DNA of 64,000 nucleotides from Acutalibacter sp. 1XD8-33 (GTDB lineage: Bacteria > Bacillota > Clostridia > Oscillospirales > Acutalibacteraceae), in assembly GCF_003612555.1 (NCBI RefSeq), contig NZ_RAZF01000001.1:310001-374000 (forward strand), written 5' to 3'. This document shows positions 33,717-41,359 of this stretch, one piece after another (the stretch's first letter is position 1; every line of letters begins with the position of its first letter). The notes beneath the pieces were generated by a model. That model was not told the origin of the DNA, searched no databases, and was given only the letters and a program-made list of their open reading frames with translations. The position numbers were made by a program, and so were the translations under genes.

Positions 33717-34823
33717 ATGGAACGAAAAACATCCAAAGGGGCAAAGGGCCTGCTGTTGGCCTTTTTGCTCTTATACGCTTTCATCACGCTGACCCCTGCC
33801 GCTGTGCATCAATTTTTTATACGGAGGGCGGATGCCGCCCCTTCGGCCTCCCCCATGCCCGGAAGCCCAGAGCCATCCCCGGAAGCCTCCCCGGACGCCG
33901 CCCCCAAGGATTTCCTCGACGCCCGGAGTCTGCCCCAGGGGGGCGGCCCCATAAAAAAAGAAGCCCCCAAAGAGGCGTCCTTCACCCTCTACGACGCGGC
34001 TACCGGGGAGACCCTCACCGTGCCGGAGGAAGAGTTCCTGGCGGCGGCCCTGGCCTGCGAGATGGACCTGGCCGCCCCGAAAGAGGCCCTGAAGGCCCAG
34101 GCCGTGGCCTCCTACAGCTACTACAGCCGCCTGCGGGACCAGGGGGAACAGATCGCCTGCGACACGGAGAACTGGCTGGTCTATGTGCCCCAGAGTGCCA
34201 TGGAGGCCCGCTGGGGGGAGGACTGCCAGAGCTACCGCGCCCTGCTGGAGGGCGTTGTGGCGGAGGTAAAGGGCCAGCTCCTCACCTATGAGGGGAAGCC
34301 CGCCCTGGCCTGCTATTTCGCCATCTCCCCGGGCAGCACGGAGAGCGCGGAGAACGTGTGGGCGGCGGACGCGGGGGCGGAGCATCCCTATCTGCAAGCC
34401 GCCGCCAGCCCCGGGGACCTGTTCTGCGACGGATACCTCAGCACCGCCAGCTTCACGGAGGAGGAGTTCCGGGCGGCGGTGGAGGCCTATTTTGCCGGGG
34501 AAACGGCAACGCCGGACCTGTCCGGCCCGGCGGAGGAATGGCTCACGGAGCTAGAGTACACCCCCTCCCGGATGGTGAAATCGGCAGAGCTGGGGGGACT
34601 GGCCGTCACCGGGGCGCAGATTCGAGGGGCCCTGGGCCTGCGCAGCGCCAGCTTCGATTTCACCTTGGAGGAAGGATCCTTCCGGTTCACGGTGCGGGGC
34701 TGGGGCCACGGGGTGGGCATGAGCCAGGCCGGGGCCGTGTTCCTCGCCCAGCGCGGCGCGGACTACCGGGAAATTCTGGCCCACTATTACCCCGGCACAA
34801 CGCTTTTGCCTCCGGCAGCTTAG
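33717..34823 (+). CDS. spoIID: SpoIID/LytB-domain protein
   Basis: 368 aa, anchored by an N-terminal membrane segment (about 10-32), a Pro/Ser-rich linker, then the SpoIID domain: E-F-L-A-A-A-L-A-C-E-M, K-A-Q-A-V-A-S-Y-S-Y-Y, Y-F-A-I-S-P-G-S-T-E-S-A-E-N-V-W, and the C-terminal G-W-G-H-G-V-G-M-S-Q-A-G-A. SpoIID is a lytic transglycosylase that thins septal peptidoglycan during engulfment. Start ATG at 33717 with AAAGGAG; the upstream in-frame extension lacks a ribosome site. spoIIQ/spoIIIE partners are not adjacent. Confidence 0.85.
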   Translation: MERKTSKGAKGLLLAFLLLYAFITLTPAAVHQFFIRRADAAPSASPMPGSPEPSPEASPDAAPKDFLDARSLPQGGGPIKKEAPKEASFTLYDAATGETLTVPEEEFLAAALACEMDLAAPKEALKAQAVASYSYYSRLRDQGEQIACDTENWLVYVPQSAMEARWGEDCQSYRALLEGVVAEVKGQLLTYEGKPALACYFAISPGSTESAENVWAADAGAEHPYLQAAASPGDLFCDGYLSTASFTEEEFRAAVEAYFAGETATPDLSGPAEEWLTELEYTPSRMVKSAELGGLAVTGAQIRGALGLRSASFDFTLEEGSFRFTVRGWGHGVGMSQAGAVFLAQRGADYREILAHYYPGTTLLPPAA

Positions 34824-35100
34824 GGAACTTTTTGAAAAAAGTTCCCTAAGAACCCTCAAAAACTTTTACCCACTCCTCGCTTTGCTCGTCGTGAGCGTTT
34901 TATAATGTTTTGCCAAGCTAACCAGGGTAAAAGTTTCGTAGACTTCGTTCTACGAAGTCTTACCTTTCTCAAAGGTTGCGGTGGTTTGGAGGGCGACAAT
35001 CGCCAGTGGCGATTTCCCGTCGCCGACCGAACCGGCAGGTGAGAGCCCCTATCTCGACTGCGGAGCAGGCGGAAATCCCCTGGAAACCAGAACCAGCCAG
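34815..35100. repeat. Mosaic repeat block 10
   Basis: Begins with the spoIID terminator hairpin CTTAGGGAACTTTTT/AAAAAGTTCCCTAAG (34821-34852), then the TTACCCACTCCTCGC module, AGACTTCG/CGAAGTCT (34940-34957), a partial third copy of the 111 bp segment (about 34979-35033), and the GGAAACCAGAACCAGCC end. Confidence 0.8.
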
Positions 35101-35111
35101 CGCCACGCGCT

Positions 35112-35402
35112 TCAGCTCCCGAAAAGCCCGCTGTGGGAGCCCGTGCGGGCCAGGGTGAGCACCAGGACGTTGTCCTCCAGGCGGTAAATCAGCAGCCAGT
35201 CGGGCAGGATGTGGCATTCCCGGTGCCCGGCCCAATTCCCGGAGAGGGGGTGGTCCTGGTTCCGCTCCGGCAGGGCCTCGCCCATAGCCAGGGCCGCGAC
35301 CACATCCTCCAGGAGAGCCATATCCATCCCACGCTTCCGCGCCCGTTTGTAATCCTTCTTAAACTGGGCGGTGTGCTTGACAATATACTTGGTTTTCCTC
35401 AT
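35112..35402 (-). CDS. yafQ: YafQ-family toxin (RelE/ParE fold)
   Basis: 96 aa mRNA interferase. Hallmarks of the YafQ branch: F-K-K-D-Y-K-R-A-R-K-R-G, the D-H-P-L-S-G-N-W-x-G-H-R-E-C-H-I core, P-D-W-L-L-I-Y-R and the C-terminal T-G-S-H-S-x-L-F with the catalytic His. It overlaps the antitoxin gene by 4 bp. In this family the toxin cleaves mRNA at the ribosome; the antitoxin wraps it and represses the operon. Confidence 0.93.
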   Translation of the reverse strand: MRKTKYIVKHTAQFKKDYKRARKRGMDMALLEDVVAALAMGEALPERNQDHPLSGNWAGHRECHILPDWLLIYRLEDNVLVLTLARTGSHSGLFGS

Positions 35403-35677
35403 GACCGCAGCTCCGCGAACAGTTCGTCCAGATCGTCATAGCCCTTCACGCTGGGGTCGTGGGCGATGCGCTCGGCCTCCAGCATGGCGGCGATGGTCTC
35501 CTTGTTGGGCTGGTTCAGGGCGATCTCAAAGGGAATGCGCCCCTCCCGCAGGGACTGGCGGACGAAGATATTGAAGGCGGTGGAAAGGTTCATGCCCAGC
35601 TCGGCGAAGAGCGCGTCGGCCTGGGCTTTCAGGTCCGCATCCATCCGGATGCTGATATTGGTGGTTGCGTTTGCCAT
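35399..35677 (-). CDS. dinJ: DinJ/RelB-family antitoxin
   Basis: 92 aa. The N-terminus N-I-S-I-R-M-D-A-D-L-K-A-Q-A-D is a ribbon-helix-helix DNA-binding element, followed by F-N-I-F-V-R-Q-S-L-R and a toxin-binding acidic tail (D-L-D-E-L-F-A-E-L). It is first in the operon with the promoter TTGCTT, 17 bp, TATAAT just upstream, so autoregulation by the toxin-antitoxin complex is expected. Confidence 0.93.
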   Translation of the reverse strand: MANATTNISIRMDADLKAQADALFAELGMNLSTAFNIFVRQSLREGRIPFEIALNQPNKETIAAMLEAERIAHDPSVKGYDDLDELFAELRS

Positions 35678-35708
35678 ATCGCACGCCCCTTTCTATGATG
35701 GCACTCTT

Positions 35709-35737
35709 ATTATACGCCATTTGCACGAAGAAAGCAA
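35709..35737 (-). promoter_or_regulatory. Promoter of dinJ-yafQ
   Basis: Minus strand TTGCTT, 17 bp, TATAAT, 32 bp before the antitoxin start codon. Confidence 0.65.
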
Positions 35738-35789
35738 TACACCGCACAAAAATTTCACCCAGCTAACCAGGGTAAAAGTTTCGCCCGCC

Positions 35790-36038
35790 TTACTGCGCTT
35801 TCCCGTATTCGTAAATAGTGTCGCTGGGCAGGTCGATTTGGTCATTCCAGAACACGCAGGTCCGGCTCTGGTCAAGCTGCACCTGGTTGAACAAGCCCGT
35901 GATGGAACGCAAATCCCGGTAGCTCTCGATTTGCTCCATGTCCTCTTTCACATCATAGAGGACCGCTTTTCCGTCGTCGAACACCACGCGCAGAAAGAAG
36001 TCCGGCAGCGGCGTAATCTCTTTGATTCTTGGTATCAT
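35790..36038 (-). CDS. DUF2442-domain protein
   Basis: 82 aa, with the DUF2442 pattern P-R-I-K-E-I-T-P-L-P-D-F-F-L-R-V-V-F-D-D-G and a C-terminal F-W-N-D-Q-I-D-L-P-S-D. DUF2442 proteins are often encoded beside DUF4160 or small DNA-binding proteins in toxin-antitoxin-like pairs; no DUF4160 gene is here. AGGAGGTG ribosome site. The RHH-like gene lies 38 bp upstream on the same strand. Confidence 0.8.
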   Translation of the reverse strand: MIPRIKEITPLPDFFLRVVFDDGKAVLYDVKEDMEQIESYRDLRSITGLFNQVQLDQSRTCVFWNDQIDLPSDTIYEYGKAQ

Positions 36039-36076
36039 ACGCGCACCTCCTGCGATTTCAATGTCTTGCTGTCCGC

Positions 36077-36280
36077 CTACCCTTTCCGGGGCGGCTTTAC
36101 GTTCACTTCGGGCGGAATGCCGTCCGAAATCTCCCCGTGCTCCCGCTCGAAGGCCCTGACGCTCTCCCGCACCAAAACCAGAATATGGCTGTTAACGGAG
36201 CGCCCTTCGTAATCCGCCACATAAGCAATCTTCCGCAGCATTTCCTCCTCAATCCGTATCGACACGCTTTTCACGGCCAC
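36077..36280 (-). CDS. Small ribbon-helix-helix-like protein
   Basis: 67 aa from the GTG at 36280 (TTG at 36298 is an alternative start; neither has a strong ribosome site). The segment V-K-S-V-S-I-R-I-E-E-E-M-L-R-K-I-A followed by G-R-S-V-N-S-H-I-L-V-L-V-R has the strand-helix-helix pattern of Arc/MetJ-type repressors, with a basic tail P-P-R-K-G. It precedes the DUF2442 gene and could be its antitoxin-like partner. Confidence 0.6.
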   Translation of the reverse strand: MAVKSVSIRIEEEMLRKIAYVADYEGRSVNSHILVLVRESVRAFEREHGEISDGIPPEVNVKPPRKG

Positions 36281-36390
36281 ACAATCGCCCCATTTCAAAC
36301 ATATTGTGTGTTTATTTTAGGAGCAATATGTGCTATAATGTTCTATATAGATATCCGGTATATCTACAATATATTTTTGGAGTGACGAAT

Positions 36391-36732
36391 ATGTGGGTCG
36401 CGGTCATAGGCTCCCGAAGCCTGAAGGTGGACAACCTGGAAAAATACCTGCCCCCGGCCACCACCGAGATCATCTCCGGCGGGGCCAGGGGCATCGACGC
36501 CTGCGCCCGGGCCTACGCCCTCGCCTGGCGCATCCCCCTCACAGAGTTCCTGCCCGACTACCAGCGCTACGGCAGGGCCGCCCCCATCCGGCGGAACGTC
36601 ACCATCATCGAAAACGCCGATCTGGTGCTGGCCTTCTGGGACGGCAAATCCCGGGGCACGAAATTCGTCATCGAGCGCTGCAAAAAGCTGGGGAAACCGG
36701 TGGAAATCTTCTTACTGCTTTCACCGAAATAG
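36391..36732 (+). CDS. SLOG-domain protein (YspA/DUF2493-like)
   Basis: 113 aa. Rossmann-like nucleotide-binding fold with G-S-R-S, I-I-S-G-G-A-R-G-I-D near residue 30, and E-N-A-D-L-V-L-A-F-W-D-G near the end, as in SLOG/DprA-like proteins. These bind nucleotide-derived ligands and occur in stress and defence loci. The ATG at 36391 is preceded by TTGGAG; an extended -10 promoter (TGC-TATAAT) sits at 36331-36339. It is transcribed away from the DUF2442/RHH pair. Confidence 0.75.
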   Translation: MWVAVIGSRSLKVDNLEKYLPPATTEIISGGARGIDACARAYALAWRIPLTEFLPDYQRYGRAAPIRRNVTIIENADLVLAFWDGKSRGTKFVIERCKKLGKPVEIFLLLSPK

Positions 36733-36734
36733 AT

Positions 36735-36960
36735 TTTATCCCGTCTGCTTCGCAGCCGGGACAAGAAACCCCCGACGAGGGTTTCTTGCGGCAAACAGTC
36801 CACTGGACTGTTTGCCTATCTTCCTGCGTTATTTTCTCAGGCTATCAAAGTCAAGACCTTGGGGACGCTGTCCCCAAGCCCCTGCCACTTTTGAAAAAGT
36901 GGACAAAACTTTTACGTTGGCTGGCTAGGCGTGGACTTTTAAATTGCTGGAGCAGTCGGG
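36735..36960. repeat. Mosaic repeat block 11
   Basis: Inverted two-stem module (AAGAAACCC/GGGTTTCTT at 36771-36789 and AACAGTCCA/TGGACTGTT at 36794-36813), CTGCGTTATTTTCTCAGG linker, H1 CTTGGGGAC/GTCCCCAAG (36858-36878), and CCACTTTT/AAAAGTGG. Confidence 0.8.
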
Positions 36961-36967
36961 CCTTTCC

Positions 36968-38152
36968 TCAGCTCTCCAGCTCGTTTACAACGCCCTCCCG
37001 GTCCACAGTCAGCACCACCCGGTAGCTGGGGTCCAGGCTCCGGACCTCCGCCGTTATCCGGGCCTCGATTTCCCGGTCGCTGTCCGTGAGGGAGAAGGGC
37101 ACCGCCACGTCGAACACAATGTTGGAGTGGGTCACCCCCCAGACTACCCGGAAATCGTGGATCGCCGCCTGGGGATAGACCGCCTTCACCCGCTCCAGCA
37201 CTTGCTCCCGCAGGGCCTGGGCCTTGGGGTCGCCGGTGACCACCGGGTCCAGGTGGATCACCAGATGGATACCCTCCTGCTCCAGAAAGTCCCGCTCGAT
37301 GTTGTCGATCAGGTCGTGGCTCACCAGAATGTCCTCCTCGGCGGGCACCTCGCAGTGGACGCTGGCAAAGGTCCGCCCCGCGCCGTAGCTGTGCACCGTC
37401 AGGTCGTGGATGCCGATGATCCCCTCGTAGCCCCGGATTCTGGTGTACACGTCCCGTACCAGCGCCTGGTCCGGAGCGGCCCCCAGCAGGGGGTCGGCGG
37501 TCTCCAGAATCAGCTGGACACCGGACACCACAATGAATATGGCCACAAGGAGGCCCAGCCACCCGTCCAGGTTCAGGCTGGTAAACCGGGTGACCAGCGC
37601 CCCAAGGAGCACCGCCCCCGTAGAGATCACGTCGTTGCGGCTGTCGCTGGCCGTGGCGGAGAGGGCGGCGCTGCCGATCTTCTTCCCCACACTGCGGTAA
37701 AAGCCGCTCTGCCAGAGCTTCAGGAGGACGGAGACCGCCAGCACCAGGAGCACCGCAGGGGAGAACTCCGCCTCCTGGGGGGAGAGGATTTTTTCCACTG
37801 AGGATTTCCCCAGCTCCAGGCCCAGCAGCAGCACGATAAAGGAGACGATCACTCCGCAGAGGTACTCGATGCGGGCGTGGCCGAAGGGGTGCTCCTTGTC
37901 GGCGGGCTTCCCCGCCAGCTTGAAGCCCACCAACATGATGATGGAGGAGCCGGAGTCCGTCAGGTTGTTCACCGCATCCGCCAGAATGGCCACGCTGTGG
38001 GAGAAGAGCCCCGCCAGCAGCTTGATGACGAAGAGCAGCAGGTTCGTGGCGATGCCCACCGCTCCCGCCGCCCGGCCCGCCTTTTCCCGCACAACCGGAG
38101 CCGGGTTTTCCCCGTATCCCTTCACCAAAAGGCCCATCAGCTTGTCGAACAT
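36968..38152 (-). CDS. Cation diffusion facilitator transporter
   Basis: 394 aa metal/proton antiporter of the CDF family with six membrane segments and a cytoplasmic domain plus an extra C-terminal stretch. Metal-site regions are A-D-A-V-N-N-L-T-D (segment II) and S-D-S-R-N-D-V-I-S (segment V); Asp/Asn rather than His at these sites suggests Mn or Fe over Zn, which is an inference. ATG at 38152 with AAAGGAGG 7 nt upstream; the longer frame upstream is repeat DNA. Confidence 0.9.
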   Translation of the reverse strand: MFDKLMGLLVKGYGENPAPVVREKAGRAAGAVGIATNLLLFVIKLLAGLFSHSVAILADAVNNLTDSGSSIIMLVGFKLAGKPADKEHPFGHARIEYLCGVIVSFIVLLLGLELGKSSVEKILSPQEAEFSPAVLLVLAVSVLLKLWQSGFYRSVGKKIGSAALSATASDSRNDVISTGAVLLGALVTRFTSLNLDGWLGLLVAIFIVVSGVQLILETADPLLGAAPDQALVRDVYTRIRGYEGIIGIHDLTVHSYGAGRTFASVHCEVPAEEDILVSHDLIDNIERDFLEQEGIHLVIHLDPVVTGDPKAQALREQVLERVKAVYPQAAIHDFRVVWGVTHSNIVFDVAVPFSLTDSDREIEARITAEVRSLDPSYRVVLTVDREGVVNELES

Positions 38153-38164
38153 CAAATCGCCTCC

Positions 38165-38290
38165 TTTACGGTCGTGGCACACGGCGCGAAGAATGGCAAA
38201 AAAGTAAGGCTGGGTTTCGCGGTGTGCCGCCCGGATTTGTGCTCCGCAGAAAGCCGTTTCGCGCACCCACGCCCCCATAGCATCCATAAA
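38165..38290. repeat. Short mosaic repeat unit
   Basis: The CACACGGCGCGAAGAATGG...CGCGGTGTG hairpin module seen also at 51733 and 63826, ending in CGCACCCACGCCCCCATA. Confidence 0.65.
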
Positions 38291-38322
38291 ATATACTTCC
38301 CAATGTCCCCGGCTATACCAAT

Positions 38323-38865
38323 CTACACCAGAATGCTGCCGCCCTGGCTGTCGATGCCCACGATCAGGGGGAAATCCTGCAGCTCCAGGCGCTTCACGGA
38401 CTCGCACCCCAAATCGGGGAAGGCGATGACCTCACAGGCGGTAATGCACTGGGCCGCCAGGGCTCCCGCGCCGCCGATGGCGCACAGGTACACCGCCCCG
38501 TTGCGGCGAATGGCTTCCACCACCGCCGGGCTCCGCTTCCCCTTGCCGATCATGCACTTGAGACCCAGGTCCAGCAGACGGGGGGTGTAGGGGTCCATGC
38601 GGGCGCTGGTGGTGGGGCCGCAGGAGCCAATGGCCAGGCCCTCCGGCGCGGGAGTGGGCCCGGCATAGTAAATGGCCGCACCCTCCAAGGGATAGGGGGG
38701 CTCCTCCCCCCGGTCCAGCATTTCCATGATGCGCTTGTGGGCGGCGTCCCGGCTGGTGTAGGCCGTGCCGGAGAGCAGCACCCGCTGGCCCGCCTGCAGG
38801 GTCGGAGCGAGTTGTGCAAGCTCGCCGGTATTCAGGCGGATTTCTGCGTTAGTTTTATCTATCAT
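38323..38865 (-). CDS. Fumarate hydratase class I, beta (C-terminal) subunit
   Basis: 180 aa, the C-terminal Fe-S hydro-lyase domain (FumA C-terminal/TtdB type): L-L-S-G-T-A-Y-T-S-R-D-A-A-H, Y-Y-A-G-P-T-P, G-S-C-G-P-T-T-S-A-R-M-D, M-I-G-K-G and G-A-V-Y-L-C-A-I-G-G-A-G-A-L. It needs an alpha subunit carrying the Fe-S cluster; that gene is usually directly upstream but is absent here. Its ribosome site GAGGA lies inside the 3' end of the acetyltransferase pseudogene, so it is the distal gene of that operon. Fumarase versus L(+)-tartrate dehydratase cannot be separated. Confidence 0.87.
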   Translation of the reverse strand: MIDKTNAEIRLNTGELAQLAPTLQAGQRVLLSGTAYTSRDAAHKRIMEMLDRGEEPPYPLEGAAIYYAGPTPAPEGLAIGSCGPTTSARMDPYTPRLLDLGLKCMIGKGKRSPAVVEAIRRNGAVYLCAIGGAGALAAQCITACEVIAFPDLGCESVKRLELQDFPLIVGIDSQGGSILV

Positions 38866-38866
38866 G

Positions 38867-39373
38867 CTAATTCCTCGATTGCGATAAGTCTAATTCCAAA
38901 TAATACTCCCGCTCCGTTTCCCCCACGATTCGAAAGCCCAGATTTTGGTGCATGTGCAGCGAGGCCTGGTTCCACTTATACACCGTGGAGCCGGTGATCT
39001 TCTCGCAGCCCCGTTGCCGCAGCCGGGCGATCACCGCCTGCATGGCCCGCCGCCCGATCCCCCGGCCAAGGTAGTCTCCGCGCCAAATGGCGATGGGCGG
39101 GTTCTCGGGCTTGACGGTCGCGTCGCCGATGGCGGTCCAGGCCCCGTTTTCCAGCGCTTCTATAAAGTAAAGTTCCCCGTGACTGTCCAAATACCCGCAC
39201 ATAGTCCAAATCGGGAACCTTGGCTTCATCGAAAATCCCCTCGGAGTTCTGGTAGACCACCGGGTCCTGGTAGCCGGGGAGTGCTAGCTCATAGTGGCCA
39301 TCGTAGCGCTTAAGCCGCAGGCCCTCCCCCAGGGGGGCAGCGCCTCCGGCTGAGGGATTCCAGGCAATGGCAT
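38867..39373 (-). pseudogene. GNAT acetyltransferase with two frameshifts
   Basis: Three frames carry consecutive parts of one GNAT protein. ATG at 39373 (2 bp after the yjbR stop) starts M-P-L-P-G-I-P-Q-P-E-A-L-P-P; after a run of six C (39331-39336) the frame changes to L-G-E-G-L-R-L-K-R-Y-D-G; near 39200 it changes again to C-G-Y-L-D-S-H-G-E-L-Y-F-I-E, then continues through the acetyl-CoA loop G-R-G-I-G-R-R-A to N-L-G-F-R. Either a decaying gene or errors at a homopolymer. The intact protein would be about 168 aa. Confidence 0.7.
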
Positions 39374-39375
39374 AC

Positions 39376-39741
39376 TCAGCCCTCCCCCAGAATTTCCGCC
39401 TGGCGCTTCTTGCTGAAGCCCTTGAGCACCTGCTGATAGGCGTGGTCCAGCATTTCCCGCAGGAGTTCGTCCGGCACCTTGCCGTCGGGCTTCACGGAAT
39501 TCCAGTGGTCCTTGTTGCAGTAATAGCCGGGCACAATGTCGTCATACTGCTCCCGCAGGAGCTGCCCCTCCATCGGGTCCAGCTTCATGGTGATGTAATA
39601 GGGCACGTTCTGCTCGTCCAGGCAGATGGCCACAAACATTTTCCCGCCAATCTTATAGCGGATCCAGTTCCAGCTCTCCTGCAAATCCTTGGTCACCGAT
39701 GGCTTTGCCAGCAAATATTCGTCCATCCAGGGGTATTTCAT
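39376..39741 (-). CDS. YjbR/MmcQ-family protein
   Basis: 121 aa. Family pattern: an N-terminal helix then S-W-N-W-I-R-Y-K-I-G-G-K-M-F-V-A-I, a Y-Y-I-T-M-K-L-D-P strand, P-G-Y-Y-C-N-K-D-H-W-N-S-V and a final helical D-H-A-Y-Q-Q-V. The fold is like the double-wing DNA-binding motif; function uncertain. ATG at 39741 has AAAGGAGG 5 nt upstream, and a MITE copy ends 18 bp before that start. Confidence 0.82.
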   Translation of the reverse strand: MKYPWMDEYLLAKPSVTKDLQESWNWIRYKIGGKMFVAICLDEQNVPYYITMKLDPMEGQLLREQYDDIVPGYYCNKDHWNSVKPDGKVPDELLREMLDHAYQQVLKGFSKKRQAEILGEG

Positions 39742-39758
39742 GGCTTCCTCCTTTATCC

Positions 39759-39939
39759 AGAACCTGTATTCACAGCCTGCAAACCCTGCCAAAGCGGTTT
39801 TTTTCGTGCCACTCGTCGTTAAATCCGCTTGCCATACGGCAAGTGATACCTAAGAGTTGCAAGCAACTCTGGGAATTTGCCTGGATTGACACGTAAAATC
39901 CTCGCTTTGTCAGCATTTTCGGCTATCAATACAGGTTCT
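39759..39939. mobile_element. MITE-like element, copy 1 (about 180 bp)
   Basis: Perfect 12 bp terminal inverted repeats AGAACCTGTATT / AATACAGGTTCT enclose about 155 bp with no coding capacity. A diverged copy is at 41184-41358 in the same orientation. Shared interior: CAAACCC/CGC, AAGCGGT, CTCGT[CT]GTTAAAT, GCTTGCCATA, AGCATTTTCGG. Confidence 0.7.
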
Positions 39940-40048
39940 TATATGGAAAAGCGGCTCCGTGCATGGGGCCGCCCTCCCGGCCGGGAAAGCCCCGGCGTGT
40001 TTTTTATAGAAGCTGTACCGTACGGTAAGGGAATCCGCGCGATGATTT

Positions 40049-40666
40049 TCAGGCCTGCTGAGGGCGCTGGAAAGCGAGCCCGCAAGCCGTGATTTTCCAG
40101 TATTGGGCTTTCCGCCCATACCGGGTGTCCAACAGATATTTCTCCACCCGAAAGCCCTGCCCTTGGCACAGGGCCTCTACTGCCGCCGCCTCCTCCCGGG
40201 GATCCAGCGACTGATAAAAGAGACTTCCACCGGGCTTTAAAAAGGTGAAGAGCTTCTCCAGGATGCTCTCAAACAGGCCGCTCTCCATGCGGGTGCTGCC
40301 GGTCATGGTCACGATGCCGAACCGGCCCTCCAGGCCCTCGCACTCCATCACGTCTTTGCAGATAACCCGCACCGGGGCGGGGTTGCCCTCGTTTCTGAGG
40401 CCCTCTTCCAAAGCGCGGCAGATCTGCGGGTCCAGGTCGATGCTGACAAGGCCCCCGCCTTGCAGCCGGTAGCTGAGATACCGGTCCCAGTATCCCGCGC
40501 CAATGCCCACGTTGCAGATATCCTCGCCCTCCGCCACGGGGAAATTCTCCTCAAAGAAGGCGGTGGCCCGATACTCCAGATATTTCTGCTCCGCCGACAG
40601 ATTCCAGGGCCCAGCCTCGGGTCCGTAGAGACTGCCGTAGGTTCTCAAAAGAAAATCCTTATCCAT
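40049..40666 (-). CDS. SAM-dependent methyltransferase
   Basis: 205 aa class I methyltransferase. Motif I I-C-N-V-G-I-G-A-G-Y-W-D, motif II acidic end L-V-S-I-D-L-D-P, and post-motif L-K-P-G-G-S-L-F-Y are in order. Substrate unknown. ATG at 40666 with AAAGGAG 7 nt upstream; the ATG at 40684 lies within the ribosome-site region and is less likely. Confidence 0.82.
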   Translation of the reverse strand: MDKDFLLRTYGSLYGPEAGPWNLSAEQKYLEYRATAFFEENFPVAEGEDICNVGIGAGYWDRYLSYRLQGGGLVSIDLDPQICRALEEGLRNEGNPAPVRVICKDVMECEGLEGRFGIVTMTGSTRMESGLFESILEKLFTFLKPGGSLFYQSLDPREEAAAVEALCQGQGFRVEKYLLDTRYGRKAQYWKITACGLAFQRPQQA

Positions 40667-40753
40667 ATTCCGCTCCTTTCCCATCTGTGAAACGTGAAAT
40701 CCTTTTCCCTGTCACAGCCGGAAAGGCGGCCCGCAGCATTGGGCCGTCGGTCG

Positions 40754-41164
40754 CTATTTTTCCCAGAACAGCTCGATATGTTCGTTGGTGGGGCCGTAGA
40801 AAAAAGCGATGCGAATGGGCGTATCGCCCCCCAGGTCGGCGTCGGCGGGCTCGTTGGTCACCTGGTAGCCGACCGCCCGCACCTTTTCGATGATCTCGTC
40901 CACCTGGTCGGTGGCAAAGGCAATATGAGCAAGACGCTGCTCAGGCAGGTCTCCGGGGGCCCCCGCCGGGGCTCCGCTCTCCACAGGCAAAATCTCCATG
41001 CAGCTGTTGTCCCCGCAGGACACCATCAGGCAGGGGCGCTCCGGGTCTCCCCAGCTCTTTTTGACCTCCATGCCCAGCAGCTTGGTGTAAAAATCCACTG
41101 TCTCCTGATATTTCTCCGCCGTGGGCTTAACGGCAATGTGATGCACACCCTTTATCATTCCCAT
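40754..41164 (-). CDS. VOC-family protein (glyoxalase/epimerase-like)
   Basis: 136 aa vicinal-oxygen-chelate fold: first beta-alpha-beta-beta-beta unit G-V-H-H-I-A-V, second unit L-A-H-I-A-F-A-T-D-Q-V and a C-terminal E-H-I-E-L-F-W with the metal-binding Glu. Closest in pattern to lactoylglutathione lyase or methylmalonyl-CoA epimerase groups; the exact reaction is not known. AAGGAG site 10 nt upstream. Confidence 0.82.
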   Translation of the reverse strand: MGMIKGVHHIAVKPTAEKYQETVDFYTKLLGMEVKKSWGDPERPCLMVSCGDNSCMEILPVESGAPAGAPGDLPEQRLAHIAFATDQVDEIIEKVRAVGYQVTNEPADADLGGDTPIRIAFFYGPTNEHIELFWEK

Positions 41165-41183
41165 CGCTTGTGTTCTCCTTTTG

Positions 41184-41358
41184 AACCAGTATTCACAACC
41201 TGCAAACGCCGTCTAAGCGGTCTTTTTCCCACTGCTCGTTGTTAAATTTGCTTGCCATACAACAAGTATGCCTTCACAAATTTGCCTAGAGCAACGCCAA
41301 AAAGTCCAGAGCTCAAGCGCTCTTGCTCATCCAGCATTTTCGGTTATGAATATGGGTT
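41184..41358. mobile_element. MITE-like element, copy 2
   Basis: Imperfect termini AACCAGTATTCA / TGAATATGGGTT, 175 bp, same interior blocks as copy 1. It ends 1 bp from the ftsZ stop codon (41360), so its insertion fills the whole gap between the VOC gene start and ftsZ. Confidence 0.65.
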
Positions 41359-41359
41359 T

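Noticed and set aside
38323-38865. Complete tartrate dehydratase/fumarase gene
   Set aside because: Only the C-terminal (beta) domain is present and no alpha-subunit motif appears in any frame upstream.
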